DNA from: Nyssa sinensis
Lineage: Eukaryota > Streptophyta > Magnoliopsida > Cornales > Nyssaceae
Assembly (NCBI GenBank): GCA_008638375.1
Contig: CM018038.1
Span: 11,789,740-11,853,739, forward strand
Direction: 5' to 3'
DNA length: 64,000 nt
This document shows positions 33,490 through 46,581 of this stretch, piece by piece. The notes under the pieces were generated by a model. It ran no database searches. It was not told the DNA's origin and saw only the letters and a program-made list of their open reading frames with translations. Numbering within the stretch: position 1 is the stretch's first letter; every line of letters begins with the position of its first letter. The position numbers were made by a program, and so were the translations under genes.

Positions 33490-33657
33490 CTGCAAAATGA
33501 AAGTAGACCAGTCTATATTTTTAAACTTTAAATTTGATATCCTTTCAATTTTTTAAATATGATGACCATTTCATGAACAAAAAATTGATTTATTCATAAT
33601 TAAACTTATATAATATGATAAGAGCAGATTACTTGGTGCTACTAGTTGAAAAGTTAC

Positions 33658-33729
33658 CTGAATTTCCACAACTGTTGAGGTTCTCAAGGAATCCAATATC
33701 AACTAAATGTTGTTTGTCAAATGCTGAAC
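33658..33729 (-). pseudogene. Unidentified internal-exon-like fragment
   Basis: 72 bases bounded by tttttgcag and gtaact. One frame is open: SAFDKQHLVDIGFLENLN then SCGNS. The source is unknown. It is probably another captured exon, but such a short piece could be fortuitous. Confidence 0.35.
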
Positions 33730-34390
33730 CTGCAAAAACATGGCTATAGAGCATATTGATATGTGCGTGGACATTACCAATACTAAGATGAAAAATTGAG
33801 AAGTTGATCTAATTGTGATGTGATAAACATGTACTAACCAACAATTATAAGCATGACATATTTTAAGAGAAATGCAATCCAAAAGTAACCAGGATGACAA
33901 TACTTCTAAGGGTTGGGGTTTAAACAACTCATTGGGGCAGAGGCACACATAACTAAATAATATTTTTGTAAAAATATGAAGCATATTAAATGGTGACTTC
34001 GGGGTTATAAAACGAGGTCATCATAGGTTGCTCAAACTTGATTTCAAATATGAATCGTTGTCTTAAAAATTAAAAATAATAAGTGATTCAATTTATCTCT
34101 TTAGTGGATTTTGAACAAGCTAATTGCAGTTCCAACATATTATAATAAAAAAAAAGCATCACCAAAAAGAAATTAATGTAAATCTATTAGTTTATTTAGT
34201 AGAGTTTGAGCTAAGTTAAATGAATGATCAGAGACAAATGAGTCTTTGATTTAACTGATGAACAACTCAAATAATTTGTCATTATTATAGAGTTTAAAGT
34301 TAGATATCTTCACTTTTCTACACTTATAATTAAAAGATAAGTTACATAAATAGAATAAATAACTAGAGAAGAACAGGTTAAAAATAGTAC

Positions 34391-34447
34391 CCGGTTGCAG
34401 CAAAGAAGGCAACAGGAATCATCATTTCCCACCCGTCAATTCCCATG
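34391..34447 (-). pseudogene. MATE (DETOXIFICATION) transporter exon fragment, 57 bp
   Basis: Bounded by ttggcag and gtacta. It reads (C)MGIDGWEMMIPVAFFAATG, the transmembrane segment that in plant DTX/MATE antiporters precedes VRVANELG. Its phase joins perfectly to the fragment at 35278-35395 through a split Cys codon. MATE proteins export organic compounds by cation antiport; this remnant cannot. Confidence 0.8.
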
Positions 34448-35277
34448 CTGCCAAAACAAAAGAAAAGCAATTTAAGTATTATCTTAAAAATATATTAGGT
34501 GTACGTCTATTGAGGGTTTGGAGTTAGGAATTTATTTAATATTTTTATAACTAATTAAATTCATAAATATAAAAAAATTTCCAACTAAAGATAGTGGCCC
34601 TAAAAAACTTTAGGTTATAAAAAAGATCCCAAAAAATTTAAAAATTATTGTTGCGGTAGTTAAATTGAAATTAAGTGAAGGTGAAGTGTCAAAAACTTTA
34701 AAACTAATAAGAACAAAAACATAAAGGGTATATATTCAATCTTTTTTTGAAAGGCATAAAAAATTAAAAATAAATTTTTTTTGAGAGAGGACAATTGAGC
34801 CCAAAGGCAAAGGTAGCTCGTCCCGTGTTCGATTTATATTTTTGAAAGTAATTTTGATTATTATGAAAATGATGGTAAAAATAATTTATTAAGATATAAA
34901 CAATTTATTGAATAATAATGTTTGATTAATATATAAAAAAAACTATTTTCTTTCAATTTTTCAACCTCTTAGCTTTAGAGTACATTTTTTTTTTATAAAA
35001 AAAAAATATAATTAGATTAAGAACTTGTCACGAATACTTCAATTTATTAACTAAGTAATTATAAATTAATCGTTTTCATTCAATCAATTAAATTATATAT
35101 TTTTATATAAAAAACTGATTTAATTACTTTTATCAAAATTATTCTAACCTATTATTTACAAAAGTTCAATAATTCATACAATGATGGCAGCCTCTTTTTT
35201 CCTCATATACATAATTGATAATGAAATCTACTCTAATTACAATAGAAAATGATATTATTTAGAAGAGAATTACATAC

Positions 35278-35395
35278 CAGATGGACAACGCATCCACGGC
35301 AATTGCGGCATTCTTTATGTTCGCAGTCATTAATATCAATATTCTATAATACCAATTCTCCAACTCAAATAAACTCCCTAATAATGACAACTTTG
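35278..35395 (-). pseudogene. MATE (DETOXIFICATION) transporter exon fragment
   Basis: The minus strand reads LENWYYRILILMTANIKNAA then IAVDALSI, ending at a gtatgt donor, the conserved helix that lies just before the 34391-34447 exon in plant MATE proteins. Its left part (KLSL...) is weakly conserved and homology fades near 35395. The rest of the transporter is absent. Confidence 0.8.
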
Positions 35396-35759
35396 ATTTA
35401 AACTCTCTAACCTAGATTCGTAAAATCAATTTAGCGCCTGCCCTTCACAATTCATCATCAATCATTTTCCAACAGCAACTTAGAAATAAGATAAGCAGGC
35501 TCACACCCAAATAATTTTCTTGTCAAGTGTGTAAGCCGTATGGCACAACCACTAAAATGGAGAAAACAAAGTAAAACTACATTTAGCTTAAACCCAAACT
35601 TTGATGCAAGCAACTAAAAGCCATTAAAAGACAGAAGTCTGGCAGAAACAATGACTAAGGACCGAACATCTGCTACATCCATAAACGTGACAAACAAATT
35701 TGCACATTATCCATGCTACAAGATCATACCACGTCAAAATAAAAATAAAAGATCAACAC

Positions 35760-35935
35760 CTTATTGTGGGAGCGGTGGCAAACGGGTGGCGGTGGTAGTG
35801 GCAGTGAACAGGTGGCGGTGGAAGCGGCGGCACGACGAACGGGTGGCGGCAAAGTTAGATCTAGGAGCTGAGAGAGAGAAAGAGAACTAGAGAGAGAGAG
35901 AGATTGTGCATTGTGGGTCTGATTTGGGGATTTTA
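35760..35935 (-). other. GC-rich, leader-like segment of the CACTA interior
   Basis: On the minus strand this reads as CT-rich repeats (tctctctctctct) followed by a GC-rich Pro/Ala/Arg-type stretch, resembling a promoter-proximal leader and first exon. It could have driven the minus-strand exon fragments. I find no convincing start codon. Confidence 0.35.
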
Positions 35936-35939
35936 TAAG

Positions 35940-36265
35940 ACTATTAGCGACGCACAGAGGGCGTTGCTACTAGTCATAATGAGCGTTGCTAAAGGTCTAA
36001 AAGTACCCTTTTTAATATAAAAAGATTATTTGCTGTGCGTCGCTAAAATTCCATAACTATTTGCGACGCACACACGGCGTCGCAAATGGTCCAATGTTAT
36101 TGGCGACTATCACATGCGTCGCTAAATGTTTCTAAAGCGTCGCAATAAGTTCCTGCCCGCGCCAAATCAATTTTTGCACTCTTTAGCGACGCACACTTTG
36201 TGCGTCGCTAATACTAACTATTAGCGACAATTTTTGTGCATCACTAATAGTGAACGCCGCTAATA
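35940..36265. repeat. Right subterminal array of GCGACGCAC motifs
   Basis: Same motif family as 30629-31052, for example TTAGCGACGCACACTTTG facing TGTGCGTCGCTAATAC, reaching to within about 20 bases of the right terminus. Confidence 0.85.
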
Positions 36266-36283
36266 ATAGTTTTTCTTGTAGTG

Positions 36284-36589
36284 CGATCTGTTAAGGCGAC
36301 GGTGATGAGCGGTGGTCATGAACGATTGGGGCTTGCAGGTGGGCTATCTGCCATGGAGCGTGGCGATGTGGGGGTGTTTGATAAAGAAGGATGGTAGTCG
36401 ACAATGACAGTCGTCCATGGTGGTGGTTGCTGCCATTGATAAGCAGTGGAAGAGAGAGATTAAGAAGAAGGGGTAGTGTCAAGTCTTATGCCGATCCTAG
36501 TCCCTAATTGTAATCAAATCTCGACGACTGGCTTTACCACCAGCAGTGGAAGAGAGAGATTGAGAAGAAATTTTTTTACTGCAAAATTG
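36284..36589. other. Right flank of the CACTA
   Basis: Contains two copies of agcagtggaagagagagatt (about 36442 and 36542, 100 bp apart) and one minus-strand frame of no recognised family. Confidence 0.4.
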
Positions 36590-38961
36590 TATTTTTCAAT
36601 ATGTACCTTATTTGATAAACTCGATTTTTAGAATTCAATATAAAAATTTTATTAAAAATAAATTTATAAATTATAAGTTATTAAATTTTAAAATCTTGTA
36701 AAAACTTTATGAGTTTGTTCCCTAATTCATGGAATTTACTGGAGGGATATTTTTCTTCATTGAATAATTAAAGGACTTGAGTTAATATGTTTGGGAGTGG
36801 ACTTGATGATAATTTTTTTTTTATCCCTTTCATGAATCTTTGAGTGAACTGCTCTTTCTGTTTTCACTTTTCTTAGGGCATAGCAGTCCAGTCCAATAAA
36901 TTTTCTGGATCTATTTACTGCTTCAAAAATAGTAACAAAATTTGATTTTGTTCATTTATTTATTTTTTGTTCCAGTAAACAAGAAATTTTGAATACTATG
37001 CAATTTCTGTTTTACATTCTCATTATTTCATTGAAAATAAAAATGATAAATTTTTTAAAAATATCAGTTTTAAGACCATTTTTCATTTTTTAATAAATTT
37101 AAACTTTTAAAAATACATATTACTAGAAATTTCTTAAAATGATTTTTTTTTTCAGTTTTTTATAAATAGTTTTTGAAAATGTCTATTAAATTTTTTTGCA
37201 ATATTTTTATTTCTCTAATTTAAAAAGTAAAAATACTTTTTTAAAACATAGCCAAATATATCATCTGCATGTCACCCTAATTGCTCTTCTACTAATATAA
37301 TACAGATGGTTGATGATTTTAAGTGTTTAAGAATGTATAGCTTGTTGAATTTGGTTTAGGTGTACGATTACATTACGTTTGGATTGAGTGATTTTGAAGA
37401 AAAATAATAGAAATAAAAAGAAAAGAAAAGAGAAGAGAAGTAAAGCTTACATCATATTTAAATAAAAATTTATATGGAATTGGGAATCCTTTAACCCCTC
37501 AAATTCTTATTTTGCTTTTCTTCTAAATTGGAAGAAAATATAAAACAAAAATAAGAAAATTTGTAAGTAATTGTTTTGCCCCAATTCTTAATATAACAAA
37601 TGATTTCATTTTTTTTTTGTCCCTTTCACTCACATCGATCACCAAAACAATACTATCATTTCTTCCTCTCTCTCTTTTTTGCTTTCTATTCTCTCTTAAT
37701 TAATGTCTTGTCATTTCCTTTATCCGTTCCATACTAATCATGCAAATATATTGTTAAGAAAATATTAAAGCATGGTGCACAATGGGTCATACGGAAAATC
37801 AAAATGATTAAATAATTTTCAGCCTTTAAATTTTGATTAAATTTTTAATCAATCCAAAAAAATTTAATATAACAAAATGTGAAAGATTAAGATGTAGATA
37901 TTGAGTTAAAGAGTGAATCGTATGGTGGTCAAGTCTTTCACGTTAGACAGCCAAGAGATCCCAGAGTGAGATTGCAGGGAGAAAATAGAGACAATCTAGA
38001 ATCTAGGAGAAATTCTTAAAAAGTGTGGGGTGCAAGATACGAAAGCTGATCAAGATGATCAAGGGAATGTGATGAAGATGACACAATACCCAATGTACTT
38101 CTCAACGGCCAATGTACTTCTCAATGGCTAGTATTTAGGATTTGAGCATTTCAAGAAACGCAATGTCTAGGTATTAATTACATCATTTTTCATACTAACA
38201 TAAGAAAATTACTTATAAAAGTCTCAGTACACGAATTAGTTAGGAGATGACATCATCAATAACCAAATGATCATGTAGGTAACTACAGTCCAAAATTGAG
38301 AGAAGTTAAAGTATGTACTAGAAAACGATAAATGTTTTACGAAATCTTAATGGAATCTCACTATTCTAGCGCACATAGGTGATGTGATGAAAAACTTAGG
38401 AGAATCTAATACTTTAACCTCCATACTACAAAATTCTAAGTATCCCGATAGTAAGTCTATGGCACATAGTAGTACCATAGTTGTATGCTAGACATTAGAA
38501 ATCTCCCAAATACCTATCCTTGAATCTTTGGACATCCGTGAAATGGAAAGCATAATTCATCGAGAGTAACTTTACTTATAATAAGAAACTTTGCCATGTT
38601 TGGGAGCCATTTGATGGCTTGACCAAAGTTGGCATCATTATGCCAAGTGTGGGAGCTAAGAGTATCTTGAACAAGTTTAGGCGTGTAGGAGTGGGTCGAC
38701 CAAAATATGAGACCCCATTCCGAAATTACCCTTCAGTATGAGTCTTTAAAATCTCATCAATAGAGGTTTGTTGGCACGTGTCAATTTAGAGTTGAGCCAT
38801 GTGCAGGAGTTTTGATTAATGACATGATGTTTAGATCATTTTTTATGCTGAGTTGTTAACCTACGGTAGATTGTCATGTTATAGATTACGACACAGGTAA
38901 ACCAATTACCTACATAAGAGTTTTATTTTTCCTTTTGAAAAAGATAAATTAATAAATGCGA

Positions 38962-39300
38962 CTATCCAGTTATAGTGAAGGTGTGGGAGTTTATGCTCAC
39001 CCCAACTGACTTACAATAGTTCAATCTCTCCATCTGGCCATCGGGATCAAACTCAACTCTACTAATAGCAATAGAAAGCTTGGTAACTCCCATCACAGCC
39101 TTGATCAAACCTTTTCCAAGATCGTTGACAATATCAGAATCAGAGCCATTTCTTGGCAGAACATCAAGAGCTCCCATGCCAATTGGATCACCTACATTCA
39201 CTGGAATATCCATGTTAGAATCCTTGAATAGTTATTTTCTGATTTTCTGTTTTTGCTGGATTTTCTCAAGCCTTTCTTGTACATTATTGCCTTTTCAATA
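38962..39300 (-). pseudogene. Unidentified gene fragment with one in-frame stop
   Basis: The minus strand is open for 83 codons from a Met (MDIPVNVGDPIGMGALDVLP, later KLSIAISRVEFDPDG, RLNYCKSVGVSIN). The same frame extends upstream past a single TAA into a charged stretch VQERLEKIQQKQKIRK. Continuity across the stop, the mixed amino-acid composition and the lower AT content suggest a decayed exon of a real protein. I do not recognise the family. Confidence 0.45.
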
Positions 39301-41899
39301 AAATCAATCTTACTTACATAGAGGTTTTTTTTATCGTACCCAGGCCTTTCAAAATCAAATTTATCGAACTCATATACTTGTCAACTTATTTATCAAACAA
39401 ATGTTTCTGGCAGAGATATCTTTTTACGAAAAATTTATCAAACATATGCCACTCCACCATTGACTTCCAACCAATTATAAATCGTTATATGAGCAAAAGT
39501 TATTTCACTATCTTCAACAAACGAGATATTTTTTTATGAATTTAGTATACCACGTCGTAGTGTGCTTTTCCAATGCCACTTTACAACATGTACTATGTCT
39601 CACTAAAAAAAAAAAGAGTCATATAATATATGAGAAAATACTATTGGAAGGGTGCTTTATCACGTAACTATACTAGACTCATTCAAAAAATTTTATTAAT
39701 AAAGCTAACATATTATACACATGACAATCTATGATTGGTCCTAGACCATACAAAAAATTCTCATATTTTGACTTGTCTGCCCACTTGCTTGCCATATTTC
39801 TTGAGAAGATTTAAACCAGGAAAAATCATATGAACACCCCTAAACTTTTACCCTTTGACAGTTAACCCCCTAGACTGTAAAACATGACACTAAGACCCCT
39901 TCACCTTATAGAATTTAAATTCACCATAATGCTCCTAACAGAAAATAAGAAATGACTAAAATAGACATGATGAGTTGCTAATTGATATTGGATATAATCT
40001 CGGTCAATTCTTTGGCTATAGTGTGCGCAACGACTGTAATTTTTGCAAAAATTCTAGATGTAACAATACTGTTGCCTTTTGAAATGGTCGCCATGAGTAG
40101 CGTACGTACTCTTCAAGTTCCAATCATTCCCAAGAATTCAAGTAAACAAGTTGATGAAGCTTACTCAATTTGATGGGAGAAAATGATCCCCAAAAGTCCC
40201 CCTAAATAGCTTTGTAAGCTCGATTTTGAATTGATTTGACTCATTGCATTTGAAAATTTATAAATTTTGGTGGGGCGGCTTATTATGAATGATAAAATCA
40301 CATTGTATGTTAGATGGTGTGATAATCATATAAAATAATTATCCGATCTATATCTACGTGTAATATGTAATATTTGACTCGTCAATAACCGAAATTTTAC
40401 AATTAAGTTCAAAAAAATTATTATTATTTGGTTGAATTACATAATAATGATAATTTTCTTGATAAAATATCAAATTGAATAACTTCGAATTTGGTATTAG
40501 AATACTTGAATAATCATTTAAATATTTTTATAAATTAAGTTAATTGTTGTCTTGAAAAAAATTCTAAAATATGATTATAATCTATCAATTAAAGAAATCA
40601 CTAAAGAATTTTGAAAGGGGTGAGAATTTAAAAGAATATTTAGAAAGTGTAAAAATAAATCATCCAACCAAGAAATCAAATCATAGAGAAGATTAAGTAT
40701 ATCAAGAAGATGAATCAATAAATAAAGAATAAATCAAAAGTGAAGGGCAAGCATGTATATATACTACAAATCTAGAAAGAAATAGCAATAAATCATGGTG
40801 TACTTTTTCTTCCACTCAATTATTCCACGCAGGTTGCGCTTCACTTTTAATGTTACATGACTTGTTCTAGAATCAAATTCATGACTAAAGTGATTAAATA
40901 TATATACACACACACGCACAAATAGGAAAAGGAAAAAATCTACCCAAGTGCATATAAAAAGTCTCCAACTTAAGTTGCAAAAGTGGAGAGATTATTTAGT
41001 GAATTGTCACTCTACTTTATCATCTTTTGGGAGTGTGATAATCACTCACAAGTTTTAATATATTTCTATTTTTAATAAAGATTGTCTATCAAAAATTACA
41101 AAAAATTAGAAAATTTGATAAAGACAAACATGTTGCATCCGATGATGAGTTGAAATAATTGTTTTCCAAAATAACTTCTAGTGAAAATGGGAGACATAGT
41201 ATGTTATAACTTTGAATGGGACCTCGGTTTTAACGTGTTTGTCAATTATTTGAATCTAAAATTTCATAGGTTTGATTTTTGATTTTTATTTTTGGGAGGT
41301 TTGAATAATAAACTTTGAATACTTGAAAATCATAAATATTAAATGAGTTCGAGAATTCAAACAAGGGACCTCATACTTCTTAAGGTGCAAGTCTTCTGCT
41401 ATATATATATCATGAAATTTTGAATCTTAATTAACTGAGGCTATACCATGACGAGGCTCCACCAGGACATAAGTTGGGAGACAGAATCATTATCATAATA
41501 TTGATTTTCCCATTTTCTTTTCCCTTTTCCAAAAGTTTGATGAAAAAAATAGACTCCCAAGTTAATAGTAGAAATTTTAGTAAATTATAATCGTACAGCA
41601 AACCTTATACTCAGACTGGCTAAACCACAGGATAGAATTATAGCATCCATGATATAGTTACAGAAAGTGCAAGGAAATGAAGTGGAGAGTTGGATGTGTG
41701 GAAGCAATGGTTTTAAAATATGCTAAAATTGAGGTTGGATTTCGAAGGACCAAAAGTGATGTACTCTTTTTTATATATTATGTGAATCTATCTAAGCTCA
41801 TTGGACCACTCCATTGAAATTTTTTTCTCCTTGTACTCAAAAAATTTTAAGATGGATTTTGCTATTTTGAGAGACCTGTCACAATATAATTGAACTCCA

Positions 41900-42660
41900 C
41901 CTTACTTTAAATCAAACTCTTTGATCAACTTATTTAATCACAATATTTTTTTAGCAGCTTCAGTTATTGCCATATATTCAGACTCTATAGTAGATATTGC
42001 TATTAGGGATTGTAGGATGGATCTCTAGCAAATAGGTCCACTTCCAAGTGAGTAAACATAATCTGTAATAGATCTTCTATTACCGAAATTACCTGCGTAA
42101 TTCGCATCTATAAAATAAAACCCACAACTGAAGCACATTATTGTTGTCTTGCAAACATAATTCCATAGTTAAGTGTACCTCTCAACTATTGAATACCCAT
42201 TTAATTGCTTTCTAATGTTCTTTTCCTGAATTTGTCAACTACTTGCTAATTTCACGTATTACAGGAAGAAAGATGAGCTACTATCTATAACAATTAGTAA
42301 AAAAGTATTCTTACCAAAATTGTTTATCAAAGATTGTTTTACCAAATGAGTTGGCGGTATATTATTGCTATGGAATTATGAGTTGGCATCTATCAAATAA
42401 AAGCCACAATTGAAGCACATTATTGTTGACTTGCAAACATAATTCCATAGTTAAATGTGCCTCTCAAGTATTGAATACCCATTTAATTGCTTTCTAATGT
42501 TCTTTTCCTGAATTTGTCAAATACTTGCTAATTTCACGTATTACAGGAAGAAAGATAGGCCACTATCTATAACAATTAGTAAAAAAGTATTCTTACGAAA
42601 ATTGTTTATCAAAGATTGTTTTACCAAATGAGTTGGCAGTATATTATTGCTATAGTCATT
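41900..42660 (-). pseudogene. Ty1/copia pol relic (RNase H region)
   Basis: The minus strand reads DANYAGNFGNRRSITDYV, LGSGPIC, a stop where Trp is expected, then IAISTIESEYMAITEA: the RNase H end of copia pol. Upstream, EH.KAIKWVF and a MELC-type segment match the preceding region. A 282-bp stretch of it is tandemly duplicated (42104-42385 and 42386-about 42660). Stops and frameshifts make it inactive; LTRs were not found. Confidence 0.75.
42104..42660. repeat. 282-bp tandem duplication within the copia relic
   Basis: Landmarks gcatctat (42104/42386) and ttaattgcttt (42201/42483) are both 282 apart. Units are about 95 percent alike by eye. Confidence 0.9.
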
Positions 42661-43580
42661 TCATGATATAATATCCGATTAGTAGAATATCATCGTATCA
42701 TTTGAGATTTCACTTTTTCGGGATTGTTTTTTTTTTTTTTGAGATGAATAGCATTGTCATATGATATATCAATGTCAAATGGAGCCACTTTTAAGTATTG
42801 GTCCAATCTTAATTAAGACTTTGGAACCTGCTGAAGAGAACAGCTCATTTCAAGTTGAAATTGTCTTCATTCCATGGGTATCCCTTTCTTAAAGAAAAAG
42901 AAATATTGAGACTAATCAACATGTATAAAAAAAAAAATTCAGAAAAAGCAGTTATGCAAGTGGACATCTAGACAAGTGGAACTGGGAGATTAAGGGGGCC
43001 ATGGAATCTTCAAATTTTAAAATTGTATTTTTTATTACTTATTTTATAAGAATTATTTTAAATATAAGGACTTAACTCCTATTTTTTTTTTATATATATT
43101 TTCATAAAAATCTCTTTAAATTTTTGTACTTAACTGCACAAATTATAAGATTTGGATCTGACATCGATGATAATGAGTAAATAATATTATAGCGCCTAAA
43201 TATGTAATTATATAAAATAATTAAAATCTCCATTAATCATGATAATTAATTAACTCGTATTGAAAGAGATCCTTCCAAATCAAACTCACATGTAATAATG
43301 GATGTTTCCCACCAAGAAGGGAAATTGACAAAAATGTAATGATGCTTGCAAAAAGGCTACAAACTTCCCCCCTTTGATCTGCCATGGACTCCACTTTGTG
43401 GGATAAAAAGCTTAGTGCTTGCTCACAAACACAAAAGTGAACCAACACATCATTGATCATTGGCAATGGCAGCAGCCAAGAGTTTCTTTCTGATGGATTT
43501 ACATGTTCGGGTATCTTTTAAAGTCAACAATCAACATTAGTAAATTACATTCATTAGTTCTATTGTCTTTTCTTCTTATT

Positions 43581-46500
43581 AAGTGACAGATTCATAAATT
43601 ATAATTAGTAGAGGTCAACATAGAAGTATTATAATTTATGAAATAATTTTATGAATATACAAAAGATTTTGGGGGGTGGGGGAAATCTTTTTTTTTTTTT
43701 TATAAAAAATGTAGCAAAATATATAAATCAAAATTTAACTTTTAAAATTTTGGAGGGCATGGCCCCATTAATCTCCCTGCCTCCGCCACGATTTTTAATA
43801 AATGCCAAAAGATAGAGAAGTATAGCAAAAAAAAAAAAAATTTTCAATTTGTTTTTTTATTAAAGCTGAATCTAAAATATGTGCTTGGGAAGATTTTCTG
43901 CAGCTCCGTTACATGTTTTAGGCAGCATAAAGGTGAAAGAAGTACAGTCAGAAATAAGAAAAAGAGAATTAAAGATATGGAAGGGAAAAAATGAGAAGTT
44001 GATGGAGCTAATATTAATATCGTTTTTGATGCTTTCCTTCGATGAGAGCGGAAAAAGAAGAAATGTAGGGTTGTGTGACGTAGAGAAATGATTGAAAGGA
44101 AAGAAAAGAAAAATAACTTCTTAAAAAGCATGTAGTTTTCCTTGAAAAAAAAGAGAAGAAAAGTGACCAAAACACAAGCCCATCATACTTTATAAGCCGC
44201 CCACTAAATACATTATTCTAGAATAATTATCTTGTTAATGTGTTAACTCTTTGTTGATCTAAGTAAAATACACTTGGACCACTGAATAATCTTCATCAAA
44301 TGACTATAGATCCCCTGATGGAGTGACAAATAAGAAAGCGTGAACAATTTAGTTGAGAGAGACTTCGTGAGAATGTAGTGCGTAAACACGAGTGTTAATC
44401 GACCGTACCAAAAAAATAGTGATTTCAACTATAATTTTATGCACTTTCTAGATTTAATGTTTATTTAAAGAAGTAGGGCATGTACTAGTCACAAAGAGAT
44501 TGTGATAGTTATGGTAATATTCACAATGATGTGAGTTTGTTAGAATATGATGTCACTCGTAACAAACTACCTACATAGATATTATAGTCCAAAATAAGAT
44601 GTAAATATGGAATGGAATGTAATAAAAGATTCGTAGATCATGCATTGGACACCTTGAAAGTTTCTCATACTTTAGTCTCTATGTCACAAAATCCTGAACT
44701 ATTACCTTTTAGCACTATAATCACGTGCCAAACTCAAAGAGTCTCTTGAGGACTGCCCCCAAGTCTCTAGGCTTCCCTATGAGGAAAGAGCAAGAGTTTC
44801 ACGAAGGGAACTTTTTCTTAAGAAAGTTGATCAAGTCTAGGAGTCATAGGATGGCTCAACCAGATTTTGATAAAATACTGCTAAATTTGGAAATTAAGAT
44901 TAACCCGACCAATACTTAGGTTTATTCGATAGTGCTAAGTTCTGAGACTAAAAAATAGTCTGACTTTTAGTAGCACTAGATTAGATCGAACGGATCTTAG
45001 GACTATCTTGTGGCTGATATATGGGATTAGGCATTTTCTGTGGCCTGTAACCTTGTTAGTTATGTGCAATATTGACCAAATACCTACAGTTCTGAATATT
45101 GTTGATTGTCCAAATTCAATACATATAACCAATCTCTTACTTATCTATCGACTCCACAGTTAAGGAGAATATCTTTCCACATAACTTAGGAGAAAATCAT
45201 ACTTTTTTTTAAACAACAATGTGGGGTCAATTGTGTAGAAAGTAGACACTAACACTAGTTAAATAAAACCATTTCATGTGAGAAAGAAGATGGATTGAAC
45301 CTCTTCATATTAGAAATATAATCACCTAATTGGAATTGGTGAAACATGAAAATAAGAAAATAAAAACGAATCTAAAAATCACATGCATACTCAAAAATAT
45401 AAAAATTTACGCGGTTCATCCTATAATAGGATTAAGTCTATAATTGCTGTAATTTTATTATAATCTAAAAGAATTACAAATTTTTGTTGATGTGATTTTT
45501 TGACTATAAATACATAGTATTAAGACAATAAAACAATAATATAAATAACAAAAAAATCCTTAAAAAAATATAAATAAAAGAATGATATCCAATACTTATC
45601 CAAATTCACACAATCCATCACTTTAGTGCACCAAAAAAATCCAAATCCGTGAAATTGATCTCGTGTGAGAGTTGGCCCGCTTCCCAAACAAAATGATAAA
45701 ACCATAAAATTCGTGGTTTCCCAAATTTATTATTAATTGATAAAATATTTGATAAGTAATCAAATTCGTTATATAAAAGAAGTTACAAAATAGATAAGAA
45801 GTGCAACAAATAAGAGTGACTTCCAAAAATTTTAGATTATAAAAAATCAATAAAAATTCTGTTGAAAGGGTTATAGCAAATTTAAAATAAGAATAAAACA
45901 TACAAAACTTTAAATCTAATAAAGACAAAAACAAAAATTAAAAGGGAATTTTTTTATTAAAATAAAACATAAGTTGACTCCCCTAACCCCCGGCTTCGTG
46001 CCTAACTCTTTCTTATAAACTTGTTTTTAATTCCCTAGTCCGGTAAACTCCATCTTTGATATAGTTTTTACCTTGTAGCTTCATTTTTATTAAGAAAAAA
46101 TATAATTTGATCTCGATTTTATAGAGGCTTTCAATTTTTAATTAAAACAATTCAGTTTCTTAATTTATAATTTTATTTTAATTAAAGATGATTATAAACG
46201 GTTATCTTAAATTATTGACAATAATCGCTCACATGATCATACATGATTACATTTTAGTATTCTTATAATTTCATGTGTTTTATATGAGACCCTGTAATTA
46301 ATTAAGGACTTTATTTACAATCAGAATCAAATTACATGATATTAACCTATAATTAATCCTAGATATAAAATAGACAATCATAATGAGATTGCAAAAGGAA
46401 AAAAAAATATTTTGCTTTATTTCCTTCAACTGACACAAAGCTTCAAGCTGGGGACCAATTGAACAACTTACTGTGTATGGTTGCTATTAGACAACTTATT

Positions 46501-46581
46501 GGCCTATTGAATAGCCAAAATTATATTGTCAATGGAATGCAAAAACAAAGGTGGTTGTGGGAGTAATGACCATCTAAGAAT
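43581..46581. other. Gene-free stretch between duplicate B and the GH5 gene
   Basis: No protein recognised. The part around 44260-45130 loosely parallels 37910-38910 (for example ggctcaaccag versus ggcttgaccaaag, and agtccaaaat in both), pointing to an old dispersed repeat with two copies here. Homopolymer A/T runs are frequent. Confidence 0.4.

Larger units (their letters stand above)
30606..36283. mobile_element. Non-autonomous CACTA (En/Spm) transposon with captured gene fragments
   Basis: The left end CACAACAAGAAAAT and right end (reverse complement) CACTACAAGAAAAA are one-mismatch CACTA termini. The adjacent bases are caa on the left and cga on the right, an imperfect 3-bp target duplication. 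Both ends carry subterminal arrays of TTAGCGACGCAC-type motifs in facing pairs, the usual transposase-binding zone of CACTA elements. Inside, from left to right, are a 161-bp tandem array, a transposase-like exon relic, two unidentified exon-like pieces, two MATE transporter exons, and a GC-rich leader-like segment, the gene pieces all reading on the minus strand. There is no intact transposase, so it would need one in trans. The order suggests one chimeric minus-strand transcription unit, but the pieces do not join in one open frame. Confidence 0.82.
36590..43580. repeat. Segmental duplicate B (collinear with 23395-25400)
   Basis: Holds the same ordered blocks as copy A, separated by insertions at about 36830-40300 and 41500-42720. 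The insertions contain the gene fragment at 38962-39300, the copia relic at 41900-42660, and sequence that I cannot identify. Confidence 0.7.
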
